Counted from the first letter of the stretch, positions 1 to 6,456 are shown. The stretch: DNA of 13,951 nucleotides from Competibacteraceae bacterium UBA2792 (GCA_002352125.1 DEHU01000196.1:16845-30795), one strand, 5' to 3'. Translations and numbers: made by a program. The notes: generated by a model not told the origin, from the sequence alone.

Positions 1-1004
1 ACCGCCGCCCGCCGCGCCGCCGCCATCTTCCAGCCTTCCATCGATCCGGAACGATCCAGCACCACCACCACGTCGCGCGGCCGGAGCGAGGCCGGCAGCG
101 TCGCGGGCGGCACCACGGTCAACAGGGCAGTCGTTTCGCCGTCGGGATCGCGATAGACGCTGAAGCCGCCGCATACGCTGGCTTCGCCGACCCGGAACCG
201 CAGAATGAAATCCCGATCCAGCCGCTCCGCGCCCGGCGTCAGTTCCACCGCCCGGAGATCGCCCTCCGCCCGATGCAGCCGCAAGGCGTGCAGGCTGGCC
301 CGCAGATCGGCGAGCGGCAAGCCGGCCGGATCCAGCTCCATGCGGAAGGTCAGATAAACGGGGTTAGGCTGTCCCGGCAGCAACACCGGCGGAGTGATGC
401 GACTGGCGTCCGGCACGGCGTCGGTATCCCAGGCGGTGCCTTGTCCGGTTCCCGGCCCGTCCAGGGCCATGCCGGGGATATAGCGCGGTGCTACCACCAG
501 CGGGAAGCGGAATGTCGCCTCGCCGTCGGCGAATGCCAGCGGGCCGGCCAGTTCCAGTTCCACGCCGACCGTCTCGCCGGGCGGGATGTTGCCGGCGCGT
601 ACCGTGAATACCTCGGGCCGCTCTTCTTCGGCGATAGCGGCGCGATGGCCTTCGCGGATGGCCTGATCGTATTCGGCCCGCGCCGCGCCGCGCTCCTTCA
701 GCACACCTTCGACCAGCCGTTCCCCCACCCGCAGGCGAAACCGGGTCACGCCGGCCCGCGCCGGCAGCGGAAAAATGTAGGTGGCTTCCAATGGCTCGGT
801 GCAGGCGTTGACGAATTCCTGCGTCACCGCCAGCCGGTAGAGCAAGCCGGTGATCCGGCCGTTCACCCCCAACCGGCGCAGCGGCAGGCCGCCCCGAACG
901 GTCTCCAAACAACCGAAACCGGCTTCTTCGCCGGCGTCGGCGGTTGGTGCGCCACCGTTTGGCGCTTCATCCAACACGGTCAGGGAATCCAGATTTATCA
1001 CCAT
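1..1004 (-). CDS. VIT domain and vWA domain protein (3' end outside window)
   Basis: Read on the minus strand from the ATG at 1004-1002, this frame stays open for 334 codons to the window edge, so the C-terminal part is missing. Residues about 38-175 look like a VIT (vault/inter-alpha-trypsin inhibitor) domain, with YIFPLP at 76-81 and VAPRYIPG at 171-178, both typical of the family. A von Willebrand A domain begins after residue 305; its MIDAS metal site DRSGSM (D317, S319, S321) is intact. Bacterial VIT-vWA proteins are usually thought to mediate metal-dependent protein binding, but their roles are mostly unknown. No signal peptide is visible at the N-terminus. The start codon overlaps the end of the MerR-like gene by 7 bp, so the two are probably translationally coupled and work together. 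The family call is firm; the function is not known. Confidence 0.85.
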   Translation of the reverse strand, partial: MVINLDSLTVLDEAPNGGAPTADAGEEAGFGCLETVRGGLPLRRLGVNGRITGLLYRLAVTQEFVNACTEPLEATYIFPLPARAGVTRFRLRVGERLVEGVLKERGAARAEYDQAIREGHRAAIAEEERPEVFTVRAGNIPPGETVGVELELAGPLAFADGEATFRFPLVVAPRYIPGMALDGPGTGQGTAWDTDAVPDASRITPPVLLPGQPNPVYLTFRMELDPAGLPLADLRASLHALRLHRAEGDLRAVELTPGAERLDRDFILRFRVGEASVCGGFSVYRDPDGETTALLTVVPPATLPASLRPRDVVVVLDRSGSMEGWKMAAARRAA

Positions 1005-1690
1005 TGTTCGCCTCTATCGGATGAGTCTTGGGAGGAACGAGCGACCGCGTGCAGCGCGGCGCTCAGGTTTTGCAGCGCGGCTTCCAGCCGGTCGTCGAGT
1101 TCGGGATAGCGGTTTCGGTCGAGCAACAACCGCGCACCGGGCGCCAGCGTCACCGCCAGCAGTTCCGTCACCGATTCAGTTAGACCGGCGGTCGGAGGAC
1201 TGGACGGTGTGCTCGTTGGTGGCTCGGGCGGCGGGGTAGGACCGGGCGCTCGTTCCCAAAAGCGGGCCGGAGCCGTCGTGGCGGATTCTACGACCCCGCT
1301 TGCCGTCGCCAGCGGTTGATTGTCGGCGCGCTCTACCTCGCCAGCGGGCAATCGCGCCGCCCAGTCCGGCGGCAGGCCGATCAGCGCCGCCAGCGCGGCG
1401 TCCGGCTGGCCGGCCAGTTGCGTCTGCACCGCTTGCAGGCTTAGCCCACGCGCTTGCAAGGCTTTGATCGCCAGCAATTGCAACAGGTGGCGGTCGCGAT
1501 AGTAGGCTGTCCGTCCGCGCAGTTCCGCCGGCCGGTCCAGCAAACCCAAGGTGGTGTAGTAGCGCACCAGTCGCGCGTCCGGTTGCCACCGCACCCGCCG
1601 CGACTCGCCAGCGGGCAACAACGCCAACGACTGTTGGCTGCGCCGCACCAGTTCGTCCAACCGCCATAGCAATCCCGTGGAAAGGTTCAT
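998..1690 (-). CDS. MerR-family-like transcriptional regulator
   Basis: A 230-residue protein with a MerR-type winged helix-turn-helix at about residues 35-95. The recognisable run is LVRYYTTLGLL (41-51), the wing GRTAYYRDRHLLQLL (59-73), then a helix ending in GLSLQAVQTQL (82-92). The middle (about 120-170) is rich in Pro, Ser, Thr and Ala and looks like a flexible linker, and a short helical C-terminal part follows. There is no obvious cysteine metal site, so the ligand cannot be guessed. I chose the ATG at 1690. A longer in-frame start at 1777 exists, but the added 29 residues are basic and unlike the family, and they would be coded across an inverted repeat that looks like an operator. 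The gene overlaps the VIT-vWA gene downstream, suggesting it controls or serves that protein. Confidence 0.75.
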   Translation of the reverse strand: MNLSTGLLWRLDELVRRSQQSLALLPAGESRRVRWQPDARLVRYYTTLGLLDRPAELRGRTAYYRDRHLLQLLAIKALQARGLSLQAVQTQLAGQPDAALAALIGLPPDWAARLPAGEVERADNQPLATASGVVESATTAPARFWERAPGPTPPPEPPTSTPSSPPTAGLTESVTELLAVTLAPGARLLLDRNRYPELDDRLEAALQNLSAALHAVARSSQDSSDRGEQW

Positions 1691-1703
1691 CCGTCTTCGC
1701 CTA

Positions 1704-1723
1704 ACACTGATATATGACAGTGT
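1704..1723. promoter_or_regulatory. Inverted repeat upstream of the MerR-like gene, probable operator
   Basis: ACACTG (1704-1709) and CAGTGT (1718-1723) form a perfect dyad around an AT-rich 8-base spacer, ATATATGA. A further half-site-like AGTGTT lies at 1724-1729. The dyad sits 14-33 bases upstream of the chosen regulator start. MerR-family proteins often bind dyads in their own promoter, so autoregulation is a reasonable inference. No convincing -35/-10 pair was found around it. Confidence 0.5.
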
Positions 1724-1883
1724 AGTGTTGAGGGTCGCGGATGGCAAGCGATCCTTGGAAAGAAACCGGCTCGTCACGGCTTCGTTGGTCCGCCCGAGCC
1801 AACACCGGCGCCGTTTCGACCGCTGGCGACGCGATGTCTATGCTTAAAATGGGCTACACGAACCGTATTTCGGGAGGTCGATC
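1724..1883. promoter_or_regulatory. Divergent intergenic region, candidate plus-strand promoter
   Basis: This gap lies between the minus-strand regulator and the plus-strand DUF2778 gene. It contains no coding signal that I trust. A weak plus-strand promoter could lie around TATGCTTAAAAT (about 1838-1849), with a poor -35-like TTCGAC some 18 bases upstream. A good ribosome binding site, GGGAGG, lies at 1871-1876, ahead of the ATG at 1884. Confidence 0.3.
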
Positions 1884-2402
1884 ATGGTGAGCTGCACATT
1901 CATTTTGAATGGGTTGACTTTTACGTCTTTTATTTACGACGGTGTGCGTTGCACCGCCTTTTCGGGCAACGGGCCACACCGCAACAATCCCAGTTCGGGG
2001 AACGTTCCCAACAACGGTTCTATTCCGCCGGGACGCTACTACATCATCGATCGCCAGAGCGGCGGCACGGTGGGTCCGATCCTGGACTGGATCGCGGATC
2101 GCGACATCTGGTTTGCGCTGTGGCGCGACGATGGCACGCTCGACGACCAGACCTTTGTGGATGGGGTCCGGCGCGGCGAATTCCGGCTCCATCCCAAGGG
2201 ACCGCGCGGTCTTAGCCTCGGGTGCATCACGCTCGAATATCGCAGCGAGTTCGATACCATGCGGACCTATCTGCTGGCGCAGCCGGTCAGCTACATTCCG
2301 GGCACGCGAACCCGGACTTATGGCGTCGTCGACGTCGGCGTTCTGGTGGACACGCTGGACCCGCGCTACCGCAGTGGCGGGTCTGGTACGGCTTTGGCTT
2401 GA
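1884..2402 (+). CDS. DUF2778 / Tlde1-like L,D-transpeptidase-fold protein
   Basis: A 172-residue protein with the hallmarks of the DUF2778 (Tlde1) family. These are an N-terminal FSGNGPHRNNP (26-36), then SIPPGRYYIIDRQSGG (46-61), then RLHPKGPRGLSLGCI (101-115) with the likely catalytic His103 and Cys114 in an S-x-G-C-I context. Tlde1 proteins are related to L,D-transpeptidases; the studied Salmonella member is a type VI secretion effector that acts on peptidoglycan in the target periplasm. There is no signal peptide, which suits a protein exported by a secretion machine. The ATG at 1884 is supported by GGGAGG 7 bases upstream. No vgrG, PAAR or hcp gene is in the window, so the link to type VI secretion is inference. 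The next gene, a small membrane protein 28 bases downstream, is the natural candidate for immunity. Confidence 0.8.
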   Translation: MVSCTFILNGLTFTSFIYDGVRCTAFSGNGPHRNNPSSGNVPNNGSIPPGRYYIIDRQSGGTVGPILDWIADRDIWFALWRDDGTLDDQTFVDGVRRGEFRLHPKGPRGLSLGCITLEYRSEFDTMRTYLLAQPVSYIPGTRTRTYGVVDVGVLVDTLDPRYRSGGSGTALA

Positions 2403-2430
2403 TCGAACGGAGGGGCGGCGGAGCGATCTT

Positions 2431-2715
2431 ATGCGGATAATCGGCATCATCCTGAAGCTGGCAGCCATCGTGTTGGGAGGGTTGCTCCTCGCACGTGTCC
2501 TTTTCGCGACCGAAACAGGAAACCGCATCCTGCGCCTCGTGCCCGACGAAGCGTGGAATATCGTGAATGGTCACTTGGGCCTGGAAGGGGCCGAAACGAC
2601 GGCAAACGCGGAGATCGTGGTGTGGCTGGCCGTTTGCCTGATGGTCTCCGCTTTGGTCGTGTTAGGCGGGGGCGCGCTGTTGCGGCGTGCCTTGCGCCGG
2701 CGGTCGCGGACCTGA
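2431..2715 (+). CDS. Small two-helix membrane protein, possible immunity protein
   Basis: A 94-residue protein of no family I recognise. Hydrophobic helices span about residues 4-26 and 61-83. Between them is a loop of about 34 residues containing several acidic residues, and the C-terminus is strongly basic (LLRRALRRRSRT). By the positive-inside rule the tail is cytoplasmic, which would place the loop in the periplasm. The ATG at 2431 has a purine-rich stretch (GGAG near 2419-2422) upstream. The gene lies between two genes for L,D-transpeptidase-type enzymes, 28 bases after the first and 4 before the second. A periplasmic loop beside a Tlde1-like protein fits an immunity role, but nothing in the sequence proves it; it could also be a membrane partner of the downstream YkuD protein. 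Confidence 0.65.
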   Translation: MRIIGIILKLAAIVLGGLLLARVLFATETGNRILRLVPDEAWNIVNGHLGLEGAETTANAEIVVWLAVCLMVSALVVLGGGALLRRALRRRSRT

Positions 2716-2719
2716 ATCG

Positions 2720-3247
2720 ATGGCGATCGGTCGCATCGCGATTAAACGGTTCGTTGGGATTTGCCGGCCACGGGTTTGGGCCAGCTTCGTCGCTTGCGGC
2801 CGGCCGAAGCTACCTTTAGCCGTCGTTGCAGACCGGATCGTCGTGCATAAGACGGAGCGCGAGTTATTGCTCGTGGCCGATGGGAAAACGCTGAAGCGGT
2901 ATCAGATTGCGCTCGGCGGGAATCCGCGGGGTCATAAAACCCAAGAGGGCGATCAGCGAACGCCGGAGGGGACATACCATATTGCCGGGCGCAACCCGCG
3001 CAGCGCCTACCATCTTTCCTTGCGGATCAGCTACCCGAACGAAGAGGATCGAATGCAGGCCACTCGCCGGAGCGTTTCGCCGGGCGGGGATATCATGATT
3101 CATGGCTTACCGAATGGGTTTGGCTGGATCGGGCGGTTGCATCGGCTGGTGGATTGGACGGCCGGCTGCATCGCGGTCACCGATTCGGAAATCGAAGAAA
3201 TCTGGCGTGCCGTTCCCGATGGGACGCCGGTCGAGATTAAACCGTAG
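2720..3247 (+). CDS. YkuD-family L,D-transpeptidase
   Basis: A 175-residue protein dominated by a YkuD (ErfK/YbiS/YcfS/YnhG) domain from about residue 38 to the end. Key features are LALGG-like core strands near 62-68, GDQRTPEGTYHI (77-88), HGLPNG (128-133) and the catalytic WTAGCIAVTD (146-155) with Cys150; His128 is the likely partner. Enzymes of this family form or exchange 3-3 or protein crosslinks in peptidoglycan in the periplasm. The N-terminus has a hydrophobic stretch broken by arginines (about 10-36), so it may be a poor signal anchor. I chose the ATG at 2720, 4 bases after the previous stop; an in-frame ATG at 2687 inside the previous gene is possible. Tight spacing suggests co-transcription with the two genes before it. 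Confidence 0.85.
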   Translation: MAIGRIAIKRFVGICRPRVWASFVACGRPKLPLAVVADRIVVHKTERELLLVADGKTLKRYQIALGGNPRGHKTQEGDQRTPEGTYHIAGRNPRSAYHLSLRISYPNEEDRMQATRRSVSPGGDIMIHGLPNGFGWIGRLHRLVDWTAGCIAVTDSEIEEIWRAVPDGTPVEIKP

Positions 3248-3248
3248 C

Positions 3249-3452
3249 CGGTATGGAAAGCATCAGGATGCCGATGTCAGCCTGACATGGTGGGAAAAGC
3301 TCAAAGAGGCAATAAAAGTCAGAGACCGCCTTATGCATCCTCGATTTCCGTCAGATCTAGATGTATCACCGCAGGAGGTGATAGCCACCATCACTGCAAA
3401 GGCTGGTTTTGATGAGGCTTTGCATACACTCATTGAGTCAGGAGAGGCCTAG
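3249..3452 (+). pseudogene. C-terminal remnant of a HEPN-like protein
   Basis: The frame encodes about 60 residues that read as real protein, from DVSLTWWEKLKEAIKVR onward to IESGEA, ending at the TAG at 3450-3452. It contains RDRLMH (codons 3321-3338), which fits the R-x4-H motif of HEPN ribonuclease-type domains, followed by HPRFPSDLDVS, a run I associate with HEPN-like hypothetical proteins. No start codon is available before an internal ATG at 3333. Upstream, the frame runs into the out-of-frame part of the transpeptidase gene, so the N-terminus is missing. The stop codon lies inside the R'' box of the following attC-like site, as is common in integron cassettes. It is probably the truncated first cassette. 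The HEPN assignment rests on a short motif and is moderate. Confidence 0.5.
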
Positions 3453-3507
3453 CCCTGTGCTGTACGGACGCTGCTTCACTCCGTCGGTGAGCTTTATCTC
3501 GTTGAGC
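3447..3507 (+). other. attC-like recombination site 1 (imperfect)
   Basis: The site is 61 bp, the usual attC size. R'' is GCCTAGC (3447-3453, a variant of RYYYAAC) and R' is GTTGAGC (3501-3507, fits GTTRRRY). An inner ACGG (3464-3467) can pair with CCGT (3481-3484), leaving A3468 unpaired. The segment GGTGAGCTTTATC before R' resembles many environmental attC sites. The R'' box is off consensus and the stem is short, so this site is probable rather than certain. Confidence 0.55.
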
Positions 3508-3515
3508 AAAATGAT

Positions 3516-3995
3516 ATGAGTACATATTTTTCGATCCGAAGAGCAACTGCCGAAGATGCGCCGGAGGTTGCCGCAATGGTTGGTGAGTTACTGACTGAAA
3601 TCATGAGCGCCATTGGCCTTCAGGCGTTTAGCTTTGATCTTGCCGAGACGATCTCTAGGCTAACGGACTTTATTAACCACGAGAAATATTTCGTGTTTGT
3701 CGCGCATGCCAACGGCGGGAATCCTGCGGGATTTATTGCCCTTTACGAAAGCTACGCTCTTTATGCGGAGGGAGCCTTTGGTACCATATCTGAATTCTTC
3801 GTCCGATCAGAGTATCGCGGCAATGAATTGGGGTTTCGCCTCGTATCCCAAATAAAGTCATTCGGTGTTTCGCGTGGCTGGAAGCGTCTGGAAGTTACGA
3901 CACCTCCGCTACCTCAGTTCGCCAGAACCTTGGCCTTCTATGAACGCGAGGGTTTCTCCATCACTGGTGGGCGAAAACTGAAGGCTTCCCTGTGA
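3516..3995 (+). CDS. GNAT-family N-acetyltransferase (cassette gene)
   Basis: A 159-residue protein with the GNAT fold. It opens with FSIRRATAEDAPEVAAMV (5-22), the usual first strand and helix, and has the core strand ISEFFVRSEYRG (91-102) leading into the acetyl-CoA loop RGNELGFRL (101-109). The C-terminal LAFYEREGF (139-147) is typical. In the family the loop is commonly R-G-x-G-[ILV]-G; here the middle glycine is Glu104, which may weaken acetyl-CoA binding or simply reflect a divergent member. The substrate cannot be told. The ATG at 3516 lies 8 bases after the R' box at 3501-3507, a normal cassette layout. An ATG at 3511 would stop after two codons. Base composition is lower in GC than the flanking chromosome. 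Confidence 0.8.
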   Translation: MSTYFSIRRATAEDAPEVAAMVGELLTEIMSAIGLQAFSFDLAETISRLTDFINHEKYFVFVAHANGGNPAGFIALYESYALYAEGAFGTISEFFVRSEYRGNELGFRLVSQIKSFGVSRGWKRLEVTTPPLPQFARTLAFYEREGFSITGGRKLKASL

Positions 3996-4004
3996 GCTGG
4001 GACA

Positions 4005-4023
4005 GCTCAACTCCAATTTGGGC
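4005..4023 (+). other. Collapsed attC junction between acetyltransferase and methyltransferase cassettes
   Basis: GCTCAAC (4005-4011) is the exact complement of the R' box GTTGAGC at 3501-3507, so it is the R'' box of the acetyltransferase cassette. Only six bases later TTGGGC (4018-4023) begins the next cassette; it is the exact complement of that cassette's own R'' bases at 4785-4790. The stem and the G of R' that should lie between are missing, so the site looks deleted and probably no longer recombines. Confidence 0.5.
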
Positions 4024-4043
4024 ATCTTGGCCGAGCGAAATAT

Positions 4044-4835
4044 ATGCAATACAGCTATCGGGACGACTTGGCTTATATTCACGATGCAGGCTTTGGCCAT
4101 CTGGCGAAGAGTGCCGCCCTCATGCTTATCGAAGAATTGAATCGTGCCGGAGTTCAAGGCGGAACCGTGGTCGATCTGGGGTGCGGAAGTGGAATCACGG
4201 CACGCTTGCTTCATGATTTCGGCTATAAAGTTGTTGGAATCGACCTTTCCAAATCCCTGGTCGAGATAGCCCGCAACCGAGTTCCCGAAGCGGTATTTCG
4301 CATTGGTTCCTTTGTAACAGAGGACATCCCGCCCTGCGTTGCCGTTACGGCTATCGGGGAGGTTCTCAACTACGCTTTTGATGAGGCGAACTGCACAGCC
4401 GTTCGAGACAACGCATTTCGCCGGATTTATGCCGCGCTTGCCCCAGGTGGATTGCTGCTCTTCGATATGGCCGGACCCGCTCGCGCGCCTTCTGACAATC
4501 CACAAAGGACATTCACCGAAGGCTCCGATTGGGCCGTGCTGATGGAAGCAGAAAGTGATTGCACCTACCGCTTGCTTACGCGGCGCATAACGACCTTTCT
4601 GAAGCTCGGGGAGCTTTATCGCCGCGATTCTGAGAGGCATCAGCTCCAGCTAGTCGATCCAGTAGATGTCGTGGCGTCATTGCAGCGAATCGGTTTTTGC
4701 GTGCAGACATTGCCTTGCTACGGTTCGCTGGTCTTGCCGCAGGGCCTCATCGGATTTCTGGCAAGAAAGCCCGGCAACCTCGATGCCCAACAAACCGCTT
4801 CAGCGGACGCGCTAACGCGCGCCGCTGAATTTTGA
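4044..4835 (+). CDS. Class I SAM-dependent methyltransferase (cassette gene)
   Basis: A 263-residue protein with a Rossmann-type methyltransferase domain. Motif I is VVDLGCGSG (42-50), the acidic end of strand 2 is in VGIDLS (64-69, Asp67, expected to hold the ribose of S-adenosylmethionine), and the strand-4/5 region includes IGEVLNY (104-110) and LAPGGLLLFD (132-141). The C-terminal half (about 150-245) is the variable substrate-binding part, with RLLTRRITTFLK-like strands as in small-molecule methyltransferases. The substrate is unknown. The gene starts 21 bases after the cassette boundary TTGGGC, and its TGA stop (4833-4835) lies within its attC, both typical of cassettes. Because the preceding attC has collapsed, it may now move together with the acetyltransferase gene as one unit. 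Confidence 0.85.
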   Translation: MQYSYRDDLAYIHDAGFGHLAKSAALMLIEELNRAGVQGGTVVDLGCGSGITARLLHDFGYKVVGIDLSKSLVEIARNRVPEAVFRIGSFVTEDIPPCVAVTAIGEVLNYAFDEANCTAVRDNAFRRIYAALAPGGLLLFDMAGPARAPSDNPQRTFTEGSDWAVLMEAESDCTYRLLTRRITTFLKLGELYRRDSERHQLQLVDPVDVVASLQRIGFCVQTLPCYGSLVLPQGLIGFLARKPGNLDAQQTASADALTRAAEF

Positions 4836-4843
4836 CGTTGGAC
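4785..4843 (+). other. attC recombination site 2 (canonical)
   Basis: A 59-bp textbook attC. R'' is GCCCAAC (4785-4791) and R' is GTTGGAC (4837-4843). The inner stem pairs TTCAGCGG (4799-4806) with CCGCTGAA (4822-4829), then CGCGC (4808-4812) with GCGCG (4817-4821), closing on a TAAC loop. A4807 is left unpaired, the expected single extrahelical base that orients the site. The next cassette begins at 4838. Confidence 0.9.
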
Positions 4844-4850
4844 TGTGCTG

Positions 4851-5408
4851 ATGATTCATGCACCAATAATTGCCCGCCTGAATAGCCTCTCGCGATTAGC
4901 GAAGACAGGTACCGTCATCGGTGGGTACGTCGCCGCCTTCGCGCTCGCGCTCATCGCTGTCACGGTACATGTTATTCTCACGAGCGGGCCTGACCGAGAC
5001 GCATCCTCAGGCATGCATGCGTTCGGAGACGCGCTGCTGTTCATCTTTGCATTTGGGGTGATAGCCACAGCGCCAACAGCCTTGGCATTATACTTTCTGC
5101 GGACAAATCGAGCGTTTTGGTCACTTATATCCATCGCTGCGCTTGCTGTATCCGTCACGGGTTTGGCTTCGGCTGCATCCATCGCCACTTCTCAAGCGAA
5201 CACCAGTACAAGCATTTGGCTCATCCTGGCAGTGCCACAAATATTGATTGCACCTTTGCTAGCCGCACTTTTTATACTGTGCAGTCTCTTCGCACCGGGT
5301 CGTCGTGATCGGATCTGTTTGGGGGGTGCGGCCGGTGTTGAGTGCGTCACTTGCGTCTTCGCGATTGTCCACTGGTTCTTTCCGTTACTATTCAGTGCAA
5401 GCATTTGA
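4851..5408 (+). CDS. Multi-pass membrane protein of unknown function (cassette gene)
   Basis: A 185-residue, strongly hydrophobic protein with about five likely membrane helices (near residues 22-44, 58-83, 89-111, 121-148 and 158-180). The first extramembrane loop, LTSGPDRDASSGMHAFGD (43-60), looks conserved-like and polar. I have seen similar sequences described as hypothetical membrane proteins of integron cassettes, but I know of no assigned function. The cassette starts with TTGGAC at 4838. Translation may start at the GTG at 4845 or, as chosen, at the ATG at 4851; neither has a clear ribosome binding site. A basic patch, APGRRDR (148-154), separates the last two helices. Confidence 0.7.
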   Translation: MIHAPIIARLNSLSRLAKTGTVIGGYVAAFALALIAVTVHVILTSGPDRDASSGMHAFGDALLFIFAFGVIATAPTALALYFLRTNRAFWSLISIAALAVSVTGLASAASIATSQANTSTSIWLILAVPQILIAPLLAALFILCSLFAPGRRDRICLGGAAGVECVTCVFAIVHWFFPLLFSASI

Positions 5409-5464
5409 GTGAAACGTCGCCTACCGGTCAACCAGACTACCCGCAAACTGCGCTTTCAGATTCC

Positions 5465-5502
5465 ATCCAACCTTCGACGGCCGATTACCTCAAACATTGG
5501 AG
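5465..5502 (+). other. Shortened attC-like site 3
   Basis: ATCCAAC (5465-5471) fits the R'' consensus, and its complement matches the cassette start TTGGAC at 4838 with one mismatch. The right side, CCGATTACCTCAAAC then ATTGGAG (5496-5502), has the same length and layout as the L'-R' half of site 2, but R' starts with A rather than G. The two halves are only 38 bp in all, so the central stem appears lost. Confidence 0.4.
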
Positions 5503-5519
5503 ATCATAGGATAGAGCCC

Positions 5520-5849
5520 ATGGACATCGATGGAATCTCATTCGCTACGACGGATTGGTCAACTGTTCCCGTTACAGAACACAAGGGCGAGAAAGGCACC
5601 GCCTATTGGCGAACATGTCAATTCGGTCCTATAAGAGTTCGCATGGTCGAGTATTCACCTGGCTATCTTGCCGATCACTGGTGCTCCAAGGGGCATATCC
5701 TTCTTTGCTTGGAAGGTGAGCTGCATACCGAGCTTAAGGACGGAAGGCACTTCGTCTTGAAACCGGGAGTAAGTTACCAAGTTGCGGATAACGCTGAAGC
5801 CCATCGCTCGTCGGCACCAATCGGTGCCAAGTTATTTGTGGTGGACTGA
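5520..5849 (+). CDS. Small cupin-fold protein with a DHWC motif (cassette gene)
   Basis: A 109-residue single-domain cupin. The central part is YLADHWCSKGHILLCLEGEL (49-68), where His53, Cys55 and His59 could serve as metal ligands, followed by FVLKPGVSYQVAD (78-90) and a later His95. This resembles the small proteins annotated as DHCW-motif cupins. Cupins of this size often bind a metal and a small ligand; whether this one is an enzyme is not clear. The ATG at 5520 follows a purine-rich AGGATAGAG. An in-frame GTG at 5409 would add 37 residues that run through the attC-like site 3 and do not look like protein, so it was not used. Confidence 0.75.
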   Translation: MDIDGISFATTDWSTVPVTEHKGEKGTAYWRTCQFGPIRVRMVEYSPGYLADHWCSKGHILLCLEGELHTELKDGRHFVLKPGVSYQVADNAEAHRSSAPIGAKLFVVD

Positions 5850-5856
5850 ACGTGAT

Positions 5857-5924
5857 GCCCACCTCTGCAATGCGCCGGACGTCGTGCGAAGATCCGCGCA
5901 TGCCGGTGATTTTGAGCATTGGGC
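5857..5924 (+). other. attC-like recombination site 4 (degenerate)
   Basis: GCCCACC (5857-5863) and ATTGGGC (5918-5924) stand where R'' and R' should be, each one base off consensus, 68 bp end to end. CCGG (5875-5878) pairs with CCGG (5903-5906); A5879 is unpaired, and CGT continues the stem with ATG on the other side (one wobble pair). The right half, GGTGATTTTGAGC, closely resembles CTGAATTTTGACG in canonical site 2. It probably derives from a working attC. Confidence 0.5.
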
Positions 5925-5931
5925 GAGCCAG

Positions 5932-6447
5932 ATGAGAACGCTTTCTGTCCAGGAGCAAATAGCGGCGCTCAGACCATCTGTGGCTATAGGGTTTGCCGCT
6001 CACATGCATCATTGGTTTCTGGCGGGTGCGGCCATAAGCGTAATCACAGCTGTTGTCTTCTGGCACCCAATCCCATTAATGATTGCTGCTTTCCTAGGCA
6101 TCGTCGGATTCTCGGAGCAGCGGGCTGGCCCCAATATTGTGGCTGCGATAGCTGCCTACGATTCTGGCATACCAACCTTTGGAGAGGTGTCCATCGCTAT
6201 CACATGTTGGGACACCGACAATCACTACCATGCCACTGTGCGAGAACGAGGCCAGCCCGATTGGGAATACGAATTTATTCCACAGGGCTGGCAACCATCT
6301 TCCTGCAATTACCCAGCACAAATTTGGCGAGTTGGAGCCAAAGGCCAGCCCATATTAACGGCTGTCGAGGATGGTATCCTGATTCCGCGATACGATCCAA
6401 AACAGGTATCCAATACAACGGATCAGGCAAACAATAATGGCGATTAA
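5932..6447 (+). CDS. Hypothetical protein with two membrane helices (cassette gene)
   Basis: A 171-residue protein of a family I do not recognise. A short N-terminal helix is followed by two hydrophobic segments (about residues 27-44 and 47-62). The remaining 105 residues form a soluble-looking domain with many aromatic residues (ITCWDTDNHYHATV at 90-103, DWEYEFIPQGW at 110-120). The tail NTTDQANNNGD is polar. It could be a membrane-anchored domain facing either side; the sequence does not settle which. The ATG at 5932 lies 8 bases past the TTGGGC cassette boundary (5919-5924). The cassette's presumed R'' box, ACCCAAC (6457-6463), complements this boundary with one mismatch. An upstream in-frame start at 5782 was rejected because it would overlap the cupin gene. 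Confidence 0.6.
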   Translation: MRTLSVQEQIAALRPSVAIGFAAHMHHWFLAGAAISVITAVVFWHPIPLMIAAFLGIVGFSEQRAGPNIVAAIAAYDSGIPTFGEVSIAITCWDTDNHYHATVRERGQPDWEYEFIPQGWQPSSCNYPAQIWRVGAKGQPILTAVEDGILIPRYDPKQVSNTTDQANNNGD

Positions 6448-6456
6448 AGAATCCAC

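Noticed and set aside
273..1109. Long plus-strand open frame
   Set aside because: It lies opposite the VIT-vWA gene, whose frame gives clear domain motifs. The plus-strand translation is low-complexity and family-less.
1691..1777. Longer N-terminus for the MerR-like protein from the ATG at 1777
   Set aside because: The added residues do not fit the family and would be coded through the inverted repeat at 1704-1723.
5409..5519. GTG start extending the DHWC cupin by 37 residues
   Set aside because: The extension runs through an attC-like site, and its translation does not look like cupin sequence.
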